Positions 40,848-49,607 of a DNA stretch of 64,000 bases are shown here, in pieces. Source of the stretch: Desulfovirgula sp. (GTDB taxonomy: Bacteria; Bacillota; Desulfotomaculia; Desulfotomaculales; Desulfovirgulaceae); contig DYEX01000151.1 in the NCBI GenBank assembly GCA_020725525.1, positions 1 to 64,000 on the forward strand, written 5' to 3'. How positions within the stretch are numbered: the first letter of the stretch is position 1; the number at the start of each line of letters is the position of its first letter. The position numbers and the translations under genes were made by a program. Under the pieces are notes generated by a model. The model had not been told where the DNA came from. It saw only the letters and a program-made list of their open reading frames with translations, and made no database searches.

Positions 40848-42797
40848 GTGCAGCACCAGGTAATCTTTCAGCCTTCCGGCCGCCGGGGAATGGTGGAGCG
40901 AGGCATCACCCTGCTGGAAGCGGCCAGGGAACTGGGTGTGGACATTGAAAACCTCTGTGGCGGCGCCAAGGTCTGCGGCAAATGCAAGGTAAAAATCGAA
41001 GAGGGTTTTTTTGAAAAATTCGGCATCGACTCCAGCATGGATCATCTTTCTCCGCTTCAGGAGGAAGAAAGGGATTGCCTTACCGAAGCGGAACTGGCGG
41101 ACAATTACCGCCTGGCCTGCTGCTGCGAAGTGCTGGGGGATGTACTGGTCTTCGTGCCCGAAGAAAGCAGGGGAGCCAAGCAGGTGGTGCTGGAAACCGG
41201 CAAGGAACGGAAATTTAACCTGAACCCGGCCGTACGCAAGTATTATGTGGAAATGCCGGAAGCTACCCTGGAGGACCACCGGGGGGATTTCGAGCGCCTG
41301 CGGGAAGCCCTTCATGAGCAGCATGGCCTGCCGGCGGACCTGGAAATCGACTATTTTGTGCTGCGGGACCTGCCCAATGCGGTCCGGGAAGGCCAGTGGA
41401 AGGTCACGGCGACCGTTTGGAACAACCGGGAAATTATCCGGGTAGAGCCCGGAATGAAGGATACCCTGGTCGGCCTGGCCGTAGATATTGGTACCACCAC
41501 GGTGGCCGCTTACCTCTGCGATTTGCGCACCGGCCAGGTGCTGGTGGTGGACTCCATGATGAACCCCCAGGTGCGCTACGGCGAAGATGTGCTCTCCCGG
41601 ATTACCTACTCCATGATGAATGAGGACGGCCTGGAGAAAATGCACCAGGCCATTATCGAGGGGCTGAACACCCTGGCCCAGCGCATGACCGAAAAGGTCG
41701 GGCTTTTGCCCACCGATATCATGGACATGACCCTGGTCTTTAACACCGCCATGCAGCATATCGCCCTCTGTATTGATCCCAAATTCCTCGGCCGTTCTCC
41801 TTTTGCTCCGGGGACCAAGCAATCAAGGAACATCAAGGCCCGGGATCTGGGCGTTAACATCTGCCGCGCGGCCATCATCCATACCCTTCCCGTGGAATCG
41901 GGCTTTGTCGGTCCGGACAACGTGGCCGTGCTCATTGCCGAGGAACCTTACCGGGAACCGGAGAAAATCCGCCTCATCATTGACATCGGTACCAACGGTG
42001 AAATCGATCTGGGCAACGAAAAGCGCCTGCTCTGCACTTCCTGCGCCACCGGCCCGGCCCTGGAAGGGGCCCAGATCAAGTTCGGCATGCGTGCCGCGCC
42101 GGGAGCCATTGAAAAGATACGTATCAACCCCGAAACCCTGGAGGTTTCCTACAAGGTCATCGGGCAGGAGCAGTGGTACCCGGAAATTCAAAAAACTGAG
42201 GCCAAAGGCATTTGTGGTTCCGGGATTATCGATATGGTGGCGCAGCTGTTCCGTTCCGGCGTCATCGATCGCTCCGGCCGGTTCAACATGAAGATCAATC
42301 ACCCCCGGGTCCGCCGCGGTGCCGACGGTAAACCGGAGTTTGTGGTGGCCTGGGCCGAGGAAACGGCCATTGGCAAGGATATCACCTTTACCCAGGGGGA
42401 CGTGCGCGCAGTGCAGCTGGCCAAGGCGGCCCTTTATGTAGGTGCCAAATACCTGATGGAGAAGCTGGGCGTGGATAGGGTGGACAGCGTAACCCTGGCC
42501 GGTGCCTTTGGCAGTTACATCGACCGGGAAAGCGCCATGGTCATCGGCATGTTCCCGGACTGTGATCTGGAAAATGTGCAGGCTGTGGGTAACGCCGCCG
42601 GGGACGGCGCCAAGCTGGCCCTTTTGGATGTAGGCAAACGGGAAGAGGCGGCCTGGATTGCCCGGCAGGTGGAATTTGTGGAAACGGCCATTGAGCCGGA
42701 CTTCCAGACCCGTTTTGCCGCCGCCATGGCCCTGCCGCACTCAACGGATAAGTTCCCCCACATCCAGCATATTCTGGATGCCATTCCCAAACGCTAA
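40848..42797 (+). CDS. Reductive activator of corrinoid protein (RACo/RamA-like, ASKHA)
   Basis: A 649-residue ATP-dependent activator that re-reduces inactive Co(II) corrinoid to Co(I). N-terminal [2Fe-2S] domain: CGGAKVCGKCK with a further ACCCE at about residue 88-92. The linker is followed by the actin-like ASKHA ATPase: LAVDIGTTTVAAYL (phosphate 1), LIIDIGTNGEIDLGN, VTLAGAFGSYID (adenosine). Size and order match O-demethylase activating enzymes and RACo; RamA of methanogens has 4Fe-4S clusters instead. GTG 40848 after GGGAGGATGAAG. Confidence 0.92.
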   Translation: MQHQVIFQPSGRRGMVERGITLLEAARELGVDIENLCGGAKVCGKCKVKIEEGFFEKFGIDSSMDHLSPLQEEERDCLTEAELADNYRLACCCEVLGDVLVFVPEESRGAKQVVLETGKERKFNLNPAVRKYYVEMPEATLEDHRGDFERLREALHEQHGLPADLEIDYFVLRDLPNAVREGQWKVTATVWNNREIIRVEPGMKDTLVGLAVDIGTTTVAAYLCDLRTGQVLVVDSMMNPQVRYGEDVLSRITYSMMNEDGLEKMHQAIIEGLNTLAQRMTEKVGLLPTDIMDMTLVFNTAMQHIALCIDPKFLGRSPFAPGTKQSRNIKARDLGVNICRAAIIHTLPVESGFVGPDNVAVLIAEEPYREPEKIRLIIDIGTNGEIDLGNEKRLLCTSCATGPALEGAQIKFGMRAAPGAIEKIRINPETLEVSYKVIGQEQWYPEIQKTEAKGICGSGIIDMVAQLFRSGVIDRSGRFNMKINHPRVRRGADGKPEFVVAWAEETAIGKDITFTQGDVRAVQLAKAALYVGAKYLMEKLGVDRVDSVTLAGAFGSYIDRESAMVIGMFPDCDLENVQAVGNAAGDGAKLALLDVGKREEAAWIARQVEFVETAIEPDFQTRFAAAMALPHSTDKFPHIQHILDAIPKR

Positions 42798-42811
42798 AGG
42801 AGGAGTGTTTC

Positions 42812-43747
42812 GTGTTTAAACTGAACCGTCCCCAGCGGGTGTGCCGCATCGGCCGGTGGAACATTGGGGGACAGCCCGGGGAAAACCCGCCCCTGCTGAT
42901 TTCCTCCATGTTTCATAACGGCGATAAAATTCTGGAATCCCGCAAGGAGAGGAAATTTAACCGGGAAAAGGCCACGGAGTACGTAAAACGACAGGAAGAG
43001 CTTTCGGCCCAGACGGGCATGCCAGCCCTGGTGGCCATGGTGGCCACTTCTCTGGACGAGATGAAGACCTACATTGACTTTTTCCTGAGCATCAGCGACC
43101 AGCCCTTCGGGATCGACATGTGGGTGGAGAAAACGCGGCTGGAAGTGGCGGAATACATTGCGCAGTTGGGTATCCAGGACCGGGTGCTGTACAACAGCAT
43201 CACTCCCTGGGACAAGGACATCCCCGGCCAGGTGGCCCGCCTGAAGGAACTGGGCATCAAGCACGTGGTGGTCCAGGCCTTCAACCAGGAAGACCAGACC
43301 CCCAAGGGGCGGGTAACCGGTCTCAAAAAGATGCTGGACATCATTGGGGAAGATACCTTTGACACCATCCTGGTAGATACTGCGGTAATGAACCTGCCCT
43401 CCACCTCTTTCTCCTGTATTGCCAGCCGGATGGTTAAGGAGGAGTTTGGCTGGCCCGCCGGGGTAGCTTCCTCCAACGGCACCTACATGTGGAAGGCGGC
43501 CCGGGAAATGTGGGGTAGCGACGGCTTTAACGCCATGAATGCCGCCGGCCAGGCCATTGCCGCCCTGCTCTGGAGCGATCTGCTGTTCACCGGCCCCATC
43601 GTTAACATTCCGAAAATTATCCCTGCCGTCACCACCGCCAGTCTGATGCTGGCAACCCTGGTTTACGACGAGACGGGTAAATTGCCGTCCAACCAGGAGC
43701 ACCCCCTGTACAAATTCTTTGCAGACTTTGTGAAACAGCTGCAGTGA
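42812..43747 (+). CDS. MtrH-family methyltetrahydrofolate:corrinoid methyltransferase
   Basis: A 311-residue TIM-barrel methyltransferase of the MtrH family (N5-methyltetrahydromethanopterin:CoM methyltransferase subunit H in methanogens; methylTHF transferases in bacteria). It contains the RIGRWNIGGQPGENPPLLIS start, the MWVEKTRLEVAEYIAQ section and VDTAVMNLPSTSFSCIAS. In O-demethylase systems this is the MT II enzyme that passes the methyl from the corrinoid to tetrahydrofolate. GTG 42812 after AAAGGAGGAG; ends 46 bp before the PNPOx-like gene. Confidence 0.87.
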   Translation: MFKLNRPQRVCRIGRWNIGGQPGENPPLLISSMFHNGDKILESRKERKFNREKATEYVKRQEELSAQTGMPALVAMVATSLDEMKTYIDFFLSISDQPFGIDMWVEKTRLEVAEYIAQLGIQDRVLYNSITPWDKDIPGQVARLKELGIKHVVVQAFNQEDQTPKGRVTGLKKMLDIIGEDTFDTILVDTAVMNLPSTSFSCIASRMVKEEFGWPAGVASSNGTYMWKAAREMWGSDGFNAMNAAGQAIAALLWSDLLFTGPIVNIPKIIPAVTTASLMLATLVYDETGKLPSNQEHPLYKFFADFVKQLQ

Positions 43748-43793
43748 GCAGGTTGTGCCGGGTGCCGGTTGTCTTAAAATGGGGGGGTCGTTT

Positions 43794-44189
43794 ATGCCTG
43801 ATCTTACCGCAGAAATGAAGGATATGATTGAAAAGGAGCAGTGTTTTATTGTTACCGCCGATAAATCGGGGCAGCCATCCGCTGCCCCCAAGGGCTCCAT
43901 GCTGGTGGTTGACGGGCGTACGCTGGCATACGGGGAACTGGTAGGCAAACAGACCTACCGCAACCTGCTGGAAAATCCGAAGGTGGCGGTAGTGGTTGCC
44001 GACCGCCAGGCGCTGAAAGGCTACCGGTTCATGGGCCGGGCTGAGCTGCTCTCCGAAGGGCCAATTTATGACCGTTTTGCCGAAAAGTTTGCTCAAATGG
44101 GCCTGCCCAGGCCGAAGGCAGCGGTCAAAATTATCGTGGAAGAAATTTACGATCTGTCTGTGCGCAACCCGGGTGAAAAAATTTGTTAA
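43794..44189 (+). CDS. PNPOx-fold FMN-binding protein
   Basis: A 131-residue split-barrel flavoprotein: ADKSGQPSAAPKGSMLVVDG, GKQTYRNLLENPKVAVVVAD and GYRFMGRAELL are the pyridoxamine-5'-phosphate-oxidase-like strands. Members reduce flavins, F420 or unknown substrates. It sits inside the demethylase operon between the MT II-like and MT I-like genes, so it may take part in aryl substrate handling or electron supply; no direct evidence. ATG 43794 after GGGGGGGTCG. Confidence 0.8.
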   Translation: MPDLTAEMKDMIEKEQCFIVTADKSGQPSAAPKGSMLVVDGRTLAYGELVGKQTYRNLLENPKVAVVVADRQALKGYRFMGRAELLSEGPIYDRFAEKFAQMGLPRPKAAVKIIVEEIYDLSVRNPGEKIC

Positions 44190-44201
44190 GGAGGTTACCC
44201 C

Positions 44202-45254
44202 ATGTCCATGAAACCGCGGGATAGGGTTCTGGGTCTTTTTGAAGGAAAAGAAGTAGACCGCATGGCCTGCTACAGTGGTATGGGCAACGTGACCACGGCA
44301 GGCCTGGAGCAACTGGGTTACAAGTTTGCCGAAGTGCACACGGATCCGGTGAAAATGGCCAATTCGGCGGCCACTTCCTACAAGCTGTTTGGTTATGAGT
44401 GTGCCGTCGTTCCCTATGATATGTGCGTGGAAGCGGAGGCCCTGGGCTGCGTCATGAACGCCTATGAGGACGTGGCGCACCTGTTGTATCCGACCATCAA
44501 GGAGAAGCTGATCCACTCCCCCGACGAAATGACCAAGGTAACCATTCCGGACAATATAGCCGGGCGGGGCCGGTTTCCCCTGGTGATGGAGGCCATTTCC
44601 CTGCTCAAAAAAGACATTGGCGATGAAGTGGCCATCGGTTCCTGGTTTTTAGGTCCCTTTACCCTGGCCGGCCAGCTGATGGACTTGAACGACCTGTTCA
44701 AGCTGGTCTTTAAAAAGCCCAATGAAGTGAACATTTTACTGGACAGGCTGGCCGACCTGATCATCACCATGGCCGCCAGATACCGGGAGGCCGGGGCGGA
44801 CTACATCACCATCCGGGAAATGGGCGCCCCCACCGATGTGCTCAGCCCGCGGAGCTTCCGCCAGGTCATCAAACCGCATCTGGAGAAGATCTTTAAAAAC
44901 ATTCCGTCACCAAAAATCCTGCACATTTGCGGGGATACCAACCTGATTATCGGCCTCATGAACGAGTGCGGCGCCGACGCCATCAGCGTGGAGACGAAAA
45001 ACGACCTGGCCAAGAGCCGGGCCACCATCGGTTCTGAACCGCTGCTCTTCGGCCACATAGACGGATATAACGTCCTCTGCAACGGGACGCCGGAAGACGT
45101 AGAGAAAGCCGTCCTGGCCAGTATCGAAGGCGGCGTGGACGCCGTATGGCCGTCCTGCGACATCTGGCCGACCGCTCCTCTGGAGAACCTGCGAGCTATG
45201 GTGGATACGGTTAAGAAATACGGTGCGGAAAAATGGGCTCGCAAGAACAGGTAA
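44202..45254 (+). CDS. UroD-type (MtaA/MtvB-like) methyltransferase
   Basis: A 350-residue TIM-barrel zinc methyltransferase. KPRDRVLGLFEGKEVDRMACY is the usual start. The zinc site is complete: LHICGDT (His and Cys) and PSCDIWP (third Cys near residue 323). As the only UroD enzyme in the operon with corrinoid protein, activator and MtrH enzyme, it is the best candidate for MT I, which demethylates the methyl donor. Methoxylated aromatics are typical donors in this enzyme family but the real substrate is unknown. AAGGAGGTTACCCC precedes ATG 44202. Confidence 0.88.
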   Translation: MSMKPRDRVLGLFEGKEVDRMACYSGMGNVTTAGLEQLGYKFAEVHTDPVKMANSAATSYKLFGYECAVVPYDMCVEAEALGCVMNAYEDVAHLLYPTIKEKLIHSPDEMTKVTIPDNIAGRGRFPLVMEAISLLKKDIGDEVAIGSWFLGPFTLAGQLMDLNDLFKLVFKKPNEVNILLDRLADLIITMAARYREAGADYITIREMGAPTDVLSPRSFRQVIKPHLEKIFKNIPSPKILHICGDTNLIIGLMNECGADAISVETKNDLAKSRATIGSEPLLFGHIDGYNVLCNGTPEDVEKAVLASIEGGVDAVWPSCDIWPTAPLENLRAMVDTVKKYGAEKWARKNR

Positions 45255-45273
45255 ATGCGCACTTCTTATGCCC

Positions 45274-45307
45274 GGCGGGGGGAAAACACCGGTGTTTTTC
45301 CCCCGCC
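45274..45307 (+). terminator. Long perfect hairpin, probable terminator
   Basis: GGCGGGGGGAAAACACC pairs with GGTGTTTTTCCCCCGCC (17 bp, one wobble) without a loop of its own, 20 bp after the UroD gene. No T run follows (TCGCCTTG), so it might act by another mechanism or as an mRNA end stabiliser. Confidence 0.65.
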
Positions 45308-45360
45308 TCGCCTTGAAGGGTAGCGTGGGCTATGGGGGTTGTTAGAACGGGGGTTGCAGG

Positions 45361-46107
45361 ATGGCCATAGAAAGAGCACTTAAACATGCATTTACTTCCT
45401 TTGAAATAAGAAAATACCTGCTGGAACTGGGGGCCACCCTGGTGGGTTTTGGCGATGTCAGCGAGGGCCTGGCCGGGGAATTACGGCACCTGCCGGTAGC
45501 CATTTCCCTGGCCATCCGGCATCCCTCCCCCGGGCGAAACCTGATCCATACTACCCGGGGACCAATTTATTCTAACCGCTACCAGCAGATCGATTTAAAA
45601 CTGGAACAATTGCAGAAGCGCTTGGTGTCCTTGCTGAAGAGCCACGGATTTAAATGCCTGGCCATACCCCCCGATTCCCACCGGCATGATACCAGGTTTG
45701 TGGCCCGCCTGTACCCCCTCTTTCCCCACAAGACGGCGGCCACCTGCGCCGGCCTGGGCTGGATCGGCAAGAACGGCCTTCTGGTGAACGAAACCCACGG
45801 CCCCCGCTTGAGCTGGGCTACGGTGCTGACCAACGCTCCCCTTGAGGTCTGCGCTACCCCCTATGTTTCCGGCCGCTGCGGCAAATGCCGCCGCTGTGTG
45901 GAAGCCTGCCCTGCCGGAGCCATTGCCGACCGGGAGTGGGTGCGGGACGAAGGGTTGGTGCCCCATATTGATGTGGAGGCCTGCCGCCGCCAGCTGGCCA
46001 AAAACCGGCAAATGGTGGGGGAAGATATTTGCGGCCTTTGTATTCTGGCCTGCCCCCGGGGTAATATGCAGTTGAAAGAATTGAGGGATGGCCGGTGGCT
46101 AAGGTAG
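45361..46107 (+). CDS. QueG-like 4Fe-4S protein
   Basis: A 248-residue protein of the epoxyqueuosine-reductase-like/corrinoid-binding family. The N-half has FPHKTAATCAGLGWIGKNGLLVNETHGPRL, the QueG-type corrinoid-pocket block. The C-half has an [4Fe-4S] pair: CGKCRRCVEACPAGA and CGLCILACPRG. Shorter than true QueG (about 310-380 residues) and lacking its HEAT tail, so tRNA modification is unlikely; similar short proteins occur beside corrinoid methyltransferases and may reduce corrinoids. ATG 45361 after GGGGGTTGCAGG. Confidence 0.75.
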   Translation: MAIERALKHAFTSFEIRKYLLELGATLVGFGDVSEGLAGELRHLPVAISLAIRHPSPGRNLIHTTRGPIYSNRYQQIDLKLEQLQKRLVSLLKSHGFKCLAIPPDSHRHDTRFVARLYPLFPHKTAATCAGLGWIGKNGLLVNETHGPRLSWATVLTNAPLEVCATPYVSGRCGKCRRCVEACPAGAIADREWVRDEGLVPHIDVEACRRQLAKNRQMVGEDICGLCILACPRGNMQLKELRDGRWLR

Positions 46108-46315
46108 AAATCTTCGGCGGCATCTGTGGTTTTCACACCACCGTGCGGGCCACGGCGGAACGGGGGCGGACGGTGGAGCTGAAGGTGGAAAGCGAATGTC
46201 CCGACCCTTTATTCCCCATCCGGCCTGTTTGGTGCCTGCCGGGATTATGAAGGCCATCGAGGTGGCCGCCGGGCTGGCCCTCCCCCGGGATGGGTTCATC
46301 AGGGTAATCGGTTAA
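46095..46315 (+). pseudogene. Decayed copy of the small protein at 53568
   Basis: GTG 46095 overlaps the previous gene end. It encodes KVEIFGGICGFHTTVRAT and SECPDP, then reaches TGA at 46247. In another frame it resumes HPACLVPAGIMKAIEVAAGLAL...RVIG up to TAA 46315. The intact homologue at 53568 has about 40 residues between these parts (GKMIDSVIYQKASK region) that are missing here. So the copy carries an internal deletion plus frameshift. Two blocks, CGF near the start and HPxCxVP in the middle, identify the family. Confidence 0.72.
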
Positions 46316-46400
46316 TACTTATCGTTGTCGATGCCGCTGTAAAGCTGGCTTTTTAAGCAGTTTACGGTAAAATCTTTTGGACAAACCTTACCATACTGAG

Positions 46401-46429
46401 TTGACAATTCCCTTATTTGTTTCAATATT
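46401..46429 (+). promoter_or_regulatory. SigA-type promoter for the PadR gene
   Basis: TTGACA (46401-46406), 17-bp spacer, AATATT (46424-46429). It lies 50 bp before the TTG start at 46479. Confidence 0.6.
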
Positions 46430-46478
46430 TTTTTTCGCCAGCTATATGACTAAGTCTATTATTGGAGTGAGTCTTATA

Positions 46479-46853
46479 TTGGAAATTAAGAATTGTCCCT
46501 GTGAAGGCAAATACCTGGACAAAATGGTTCAGCCTGCCATCTTGATAATTCTCACTGAGGCAAATCTCCACGGTTATAAAATTGTTCAAAAGTTGGCCGA
46601 AACACCAATGTTCAACGGTGATGAGCCGGATCCCACCGGTGTTTACCGCTGCCTTAAGGCTATGGAAAAGCGTGGCTTAATCGGTTCTTGGTGGGATATC
46701 TCCCGGACAGGACCGGCCAAACGCTTTTACCGTATCACAGAAGGAGGTAAGGAATGCCTAAGGCGCTGGATTGAAACCCTGGAAGAATATCACCGTATAA
46801 TAGGTATGCTACTTTCGGAAGCAAAGAAAGTAACCACTAAAGACCGGTCATAA
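46479..46853 (+). CDS. PadR-family transcriptional regulator
   Basis: A 124-residue PadR-type winged-helix protein. The DNA-binding part is MVQPAILIILTEANLHGYKIVQKLAE...GVYRCLKAMEKRGLIGS and its wing GPAKRFYRITEGG, then a dimerising helix WIETLEEYHRII. A CPCEG motif precedes it (NCPCEGKYLDKMV), which is unusual for the family but recurs in PadR proteins near corrinoid clusters as far as I recall. TTG 46479 after GGAGTGAG; the longer frame from 46377 is hydrophobic and unlikely. Confidence 0.8.
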   Translation: MEIKNCPCEGKYLDKMVQPAILIILTEANLHGYKIVQKLAETPMFNGDEPDPTGVYRCLKAMEKRGLIGSWWDISRTGPAKRFYRITEGGKECLRRWIETLEEYHRIIGMLLSEAKKVTTKDRS

Positions 46854-46881
46854 AGCATGATTTATAACATCTATTTCTTTC

Positions 46882-46918
46882 GGTCAGGGAAAGAATTTCC
46901 CGGTTCTTTTCCCTGACC
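46882..46918 (+). terminator. Intrinsic terminator-like hairpin
   Basis: GGTCAGGGAAAGAA (46882-46895) pairs with TTCTTTTCCCTGACC (46904-46918), one unpaired T. It lies 28 bp after the PadR stop. No T run follows. Confidence 0.6.
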
Positions 46919-47237
46919 AGCGGGCAATCCGGAAAAGGGCACGGACCAGAAAAGCATGGGAAAGAAAGAATGTTCTTTGGAAGCGGTTCAAAGTAACCCG
47001 TGGATTAAGCATACAACAAAATTTCCGTGTGTTCAGGGGGTGAGGCAAAAAATTTTGAGGTTTTTACGAAAGGGTAGGCATGGGGGAAGACTGGTTTATT
47101 GGAGAATTACGGAGGTGGTACGAAATGAACTCTGCAGTCATTATGGAGTAGTGCCCGGAGAACCCATAGTATGAATGGCAAGAAAGAATGGTTGTTGCCT
47201 ATCATAAATGAGTAAAGCCCATAGGAGGTGTTAAAAA
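46919..47237. other. AT-rich spacer before the interrupted radical SAM gene
   Basis: No gene is supported. A 72-codon open frame (46956-47174) has no ribosome site and no recognisable content. GGAGGTGGTACGAA at 47111 precedes a nine-codon frame ending in TAG. CATAGGAGGTG is the ribosome site of the gene at 47238. Confidence 0.45.
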
Positions 47238-48510
47238 ATGAAACTGGACCCTAAGATTGAGAAAATCCTTGATAAGGCATTAGCAGGCGAGCAAATCACT
47301 CGTCAGGAAGCAGTCAAACTTCTGCAAGTAGATGAAAACTCCCCCGAGCTCTATGCTATTCATACTTGTTCGGTTTACCAAATAGTTCATTTAAAACCAT
47401 TTAACACCTGGGAATTAGCTCATAACCAGGTAAAGTATAACTTTTCTTTAGAGCCAGCAACTGCATGAGGTTAAGTCACCGGTAAGACAATGGTCATATA
47501 ACCACAAATAGGGATTTTAATTACCAGGGATAAAGTACCATCTTTGGTTGTCAATGGTATATTGCGGCTTAACCGAACACGTATGCTATGCTATTATGTC
47601 GGTAGCCAACACACTGACGAGGAGACACTTCGGGGATAAAGGCGAGGTATGGGCGCAAGTTGGTATAAACATTTGGCCTTGTCCTAAAAGCTGCGCATTC
47701 TGCACTTTCGGCGAGAAATGGGGCGTCTTTACCTCGCGTGTGGAACTGAGCCTTGAGGAGGTCGTCAGCAGGGCAAAGGCATTTGAGGATGCTGGAGCAA
47801 ACGCTATCTTCCTGATGACTACTGCGGATTATCCATTTGAGCGCTTCTTGGAAATCGCAAAAGCAGTGCGTGAAGTTCTTTCCCCAGATATGCCAATGGT
47901 AGCCAATATCGGGGATTTCGGTCCAGAAGAAGCGGAGAAATTACTGGAAGCGGGATTTCAAGGCGCCTACCATGTCTTCCGCCTGCGCGAAGGAAGGGAT
48001 ACTGAAATAGATCCTAAAGTCAGATTACGCACGCTCGAAACGATTAGGGATTTCGGACTTGCCCTTGCTTATTGCGTTGAGCCAATTGGTTCTGAGCACT
48101 CCCCAGAGGAATTAGTCGAGGAGATGTTCAGAGGAAAAGAGTATCTCGCTGCAAGTCTCGCAGCTATGTGGAGAGTTCCCGTTCCCCAAACTCCTCTCTA
48201 TAAATACGGTATGATATCCCAGTGGACTTTAGCCAAAACAGTTGCCGTCACAAGGATAGTTGCGAGAGATTCCATAAAGGCTATGGGCGTTCACGAAGCA
48301 AGGATATTACCTCTGCGAGCTGGAGCTAATCAGATATACGCGGAAACAGGACCTAATCCTCGGGATGTGCTCGAGGATACCTCAAAAGGTAGGGGTTTCA
48401 CCGTTGAAGATTGTAAGGAACTACTTGTAGAGGCAGGTTATGCACCTCTGGAAGGACCTTCCGAGGCATTTCCCGTTCGCCCCAAAGCTGTATCGCCCCT
48501 AACTGATTGA
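47238..48510 (+). pseudogene. BioB/PylB-like radical SAM gene split by an insertion
   Basis: Two frames join into one gene when the 225-bp element plus one duplicated target (47361-47595) is removed. The first part gives LDPKIEKILDKALAGEQITR, LLQVDENSPELYAI, then the second gives MSVANTLTRRHFGDKGEVWA. The second part has the cluster motif CPKSCAFC (CxxxCxxC) near its start and MVANIGDFG, MHEAR-like and GAN(Q)IYAE blocks of BioB/PylB-like enzymes. Intact length would be about 346 codons. The C-part (from 47548) may still be translated but would lack the first 43 residues. Its base use is more A+T-rich than neighbours. Confidence 0.8.
47361..47585. mobile_element. 225-bp inverted-repeat element (MITE-like) with 10-bp target duplication
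   Basis: Left end CATACTTGTTCGGTTTACC, right end GGCTTAACCGAACACGTATG; as inverted repeats CATACxTGTTCGGTT is shared. The sequence CTATGCTATT flanks both sides (47351-47360, 47586-47595). No transposase is encoded inside. It interrupts the radical SAM gene between codons for TAI and MSVAN. It is non-autonomous, so a full-length transposon with the same ends should exist elsewhere in the genome. Confidence 0.85.
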
Positions 48511-48805
48511 AGGAATTTTTAAAATTAGCGACCCCCTCGCCCAAGGTGGACCCCATTATCAAGACAGTTTTAATTAAAATTTAAGAGCCAAACACGTGTT
48601 TTATAGACCTTGTAATAGGTAGAATGGTTAGGGTTATTAAACCATTGGCACTACCAAATTTTTTCGTCAGCTGGCTCTATTCATGGGATATCGTCTTTGG
48701 AAAATGGCCTGCTTAGTTAAAAATGACGGGAGTAACAGCAGGTAGTAAATATTCAGTGAACCAGTTATTGGGGTAATAACCCGAGGAGAATGTCTCGAAA
48801 ATTTT
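48511..48805. other. AT-rich spacer with no supported gene
   Basis: About 295 bp between the split radical SAM gene and the decayed DUF4338 gene. The minus-strand open frame at 48667-48936 is a shadow of the decayed gene. Nothing else is seen. Confidence 0.5.
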
Positions 48806-49607
48806 TCACGAGGGGGTCTTAACCGGAAGCTTGTATTCGTTGAACCGGTCCAGCTTGCCCCGGCCCTGCGTGCTGCCGACAAATATCCAGTTGGCCGCCC
48901 TGTAGCAGGTTCCGGCAAACCGGTCATTTCCCACAAAAATTTCCAGGAGCACCGGCCGGTAGCTGTAGGTTTTTTCCCAATCTTCCGCTAGCTTTTGACG
49001 GCCAGGGAAAGGATTTTAGAGGCCAGGGTTTTTACCTGCACCCAGGGCAAGATCAAAAAGCGGGAATTGTTCACAATCAGGTGGAGGTTTTTCTCCCGCT
49101 GAATACCGGACCAGCCGATCCAGGTATCTCTCGGTTTAACCTTCCAGACCGCGGTAGAAAAACCCAGAGCGCCTAAACAGCCTGAGGGGGAGTAAACCAA
49201 GTAACGGATTTGCGCTCCGGGAAGAGGGGTGTAACTCAGGTAGTGGTAGCGGTCAATCAGTTCGTTCCAGAAAAGCGAAACTCGTTTGGAGGTGACCCGG
49301 TGAAGCTCCAAAGGCAGAATTCCTTAAGGGCACTAACGATTAACGGTTGGGTTTCCCCTAAAGGAGTTCTCCTTTTCACCCGGTGGCCGTTGTAGTGAGG
49401 GCCGCAGGGGGGCTGGATTATTCCGGCCCGGTGCAGCCCCAAAAGGGCCACCCGGCAGCTCATTTCTTTTAAGCCCCCGTTAGGCTTTACCCAGGACAAA
49501 GCAGCACAGACCACCCGGGAAATCTGGACCCGGGTGGCTTGCGGGTCAGAGGAGATGATTTTCCAGATGAGGTCTAGATTTAGTTGAGGTGGTACAATTT
49601 GCATCAT
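48806..49607 (-). pseudogene. DUF4338 (DruA-like) gene with two frameshifts
   Basis: Minus-strand remains of a DUF4338-family gene. Part 1 (from 49607) MMQIVPPQLNLDLIWKIIS..., part 2 VTSKRVSLFWNELIDRYHYL, PGAQIRYLVYSPSGCLGALGF and VNNSRFLILPWVQVKTLASKIL end at 48988 with LAVKS*. Another frame resumes LAEDWEKTYSYRPVLLEIFV, RAANWIFVGSTQGRGKLDRF, and ends TGA at 48806. The shifts are near 49300 and 49000. DUF4338 proteins occur with mobile elements and as DruA in Druantia defence; here it is inactive. It overlaps the start of the next gene. Confidence 0.75.

Noticed and set aside
47111-47172. Possible pyrrolysine readthrough (ATG...GAG TAG TGC) after a good ribosome site
   Set aside because: The frame meets a second TAG after six more codons and shows no methylamine methyltransferase similarity; no pyl genes are in view.
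46956-47174. 72-codon open frame between PadR and the split radical SAM gene
   Set aside because: No ribosome site, no recognisable motif, and composition like spacer DNA.
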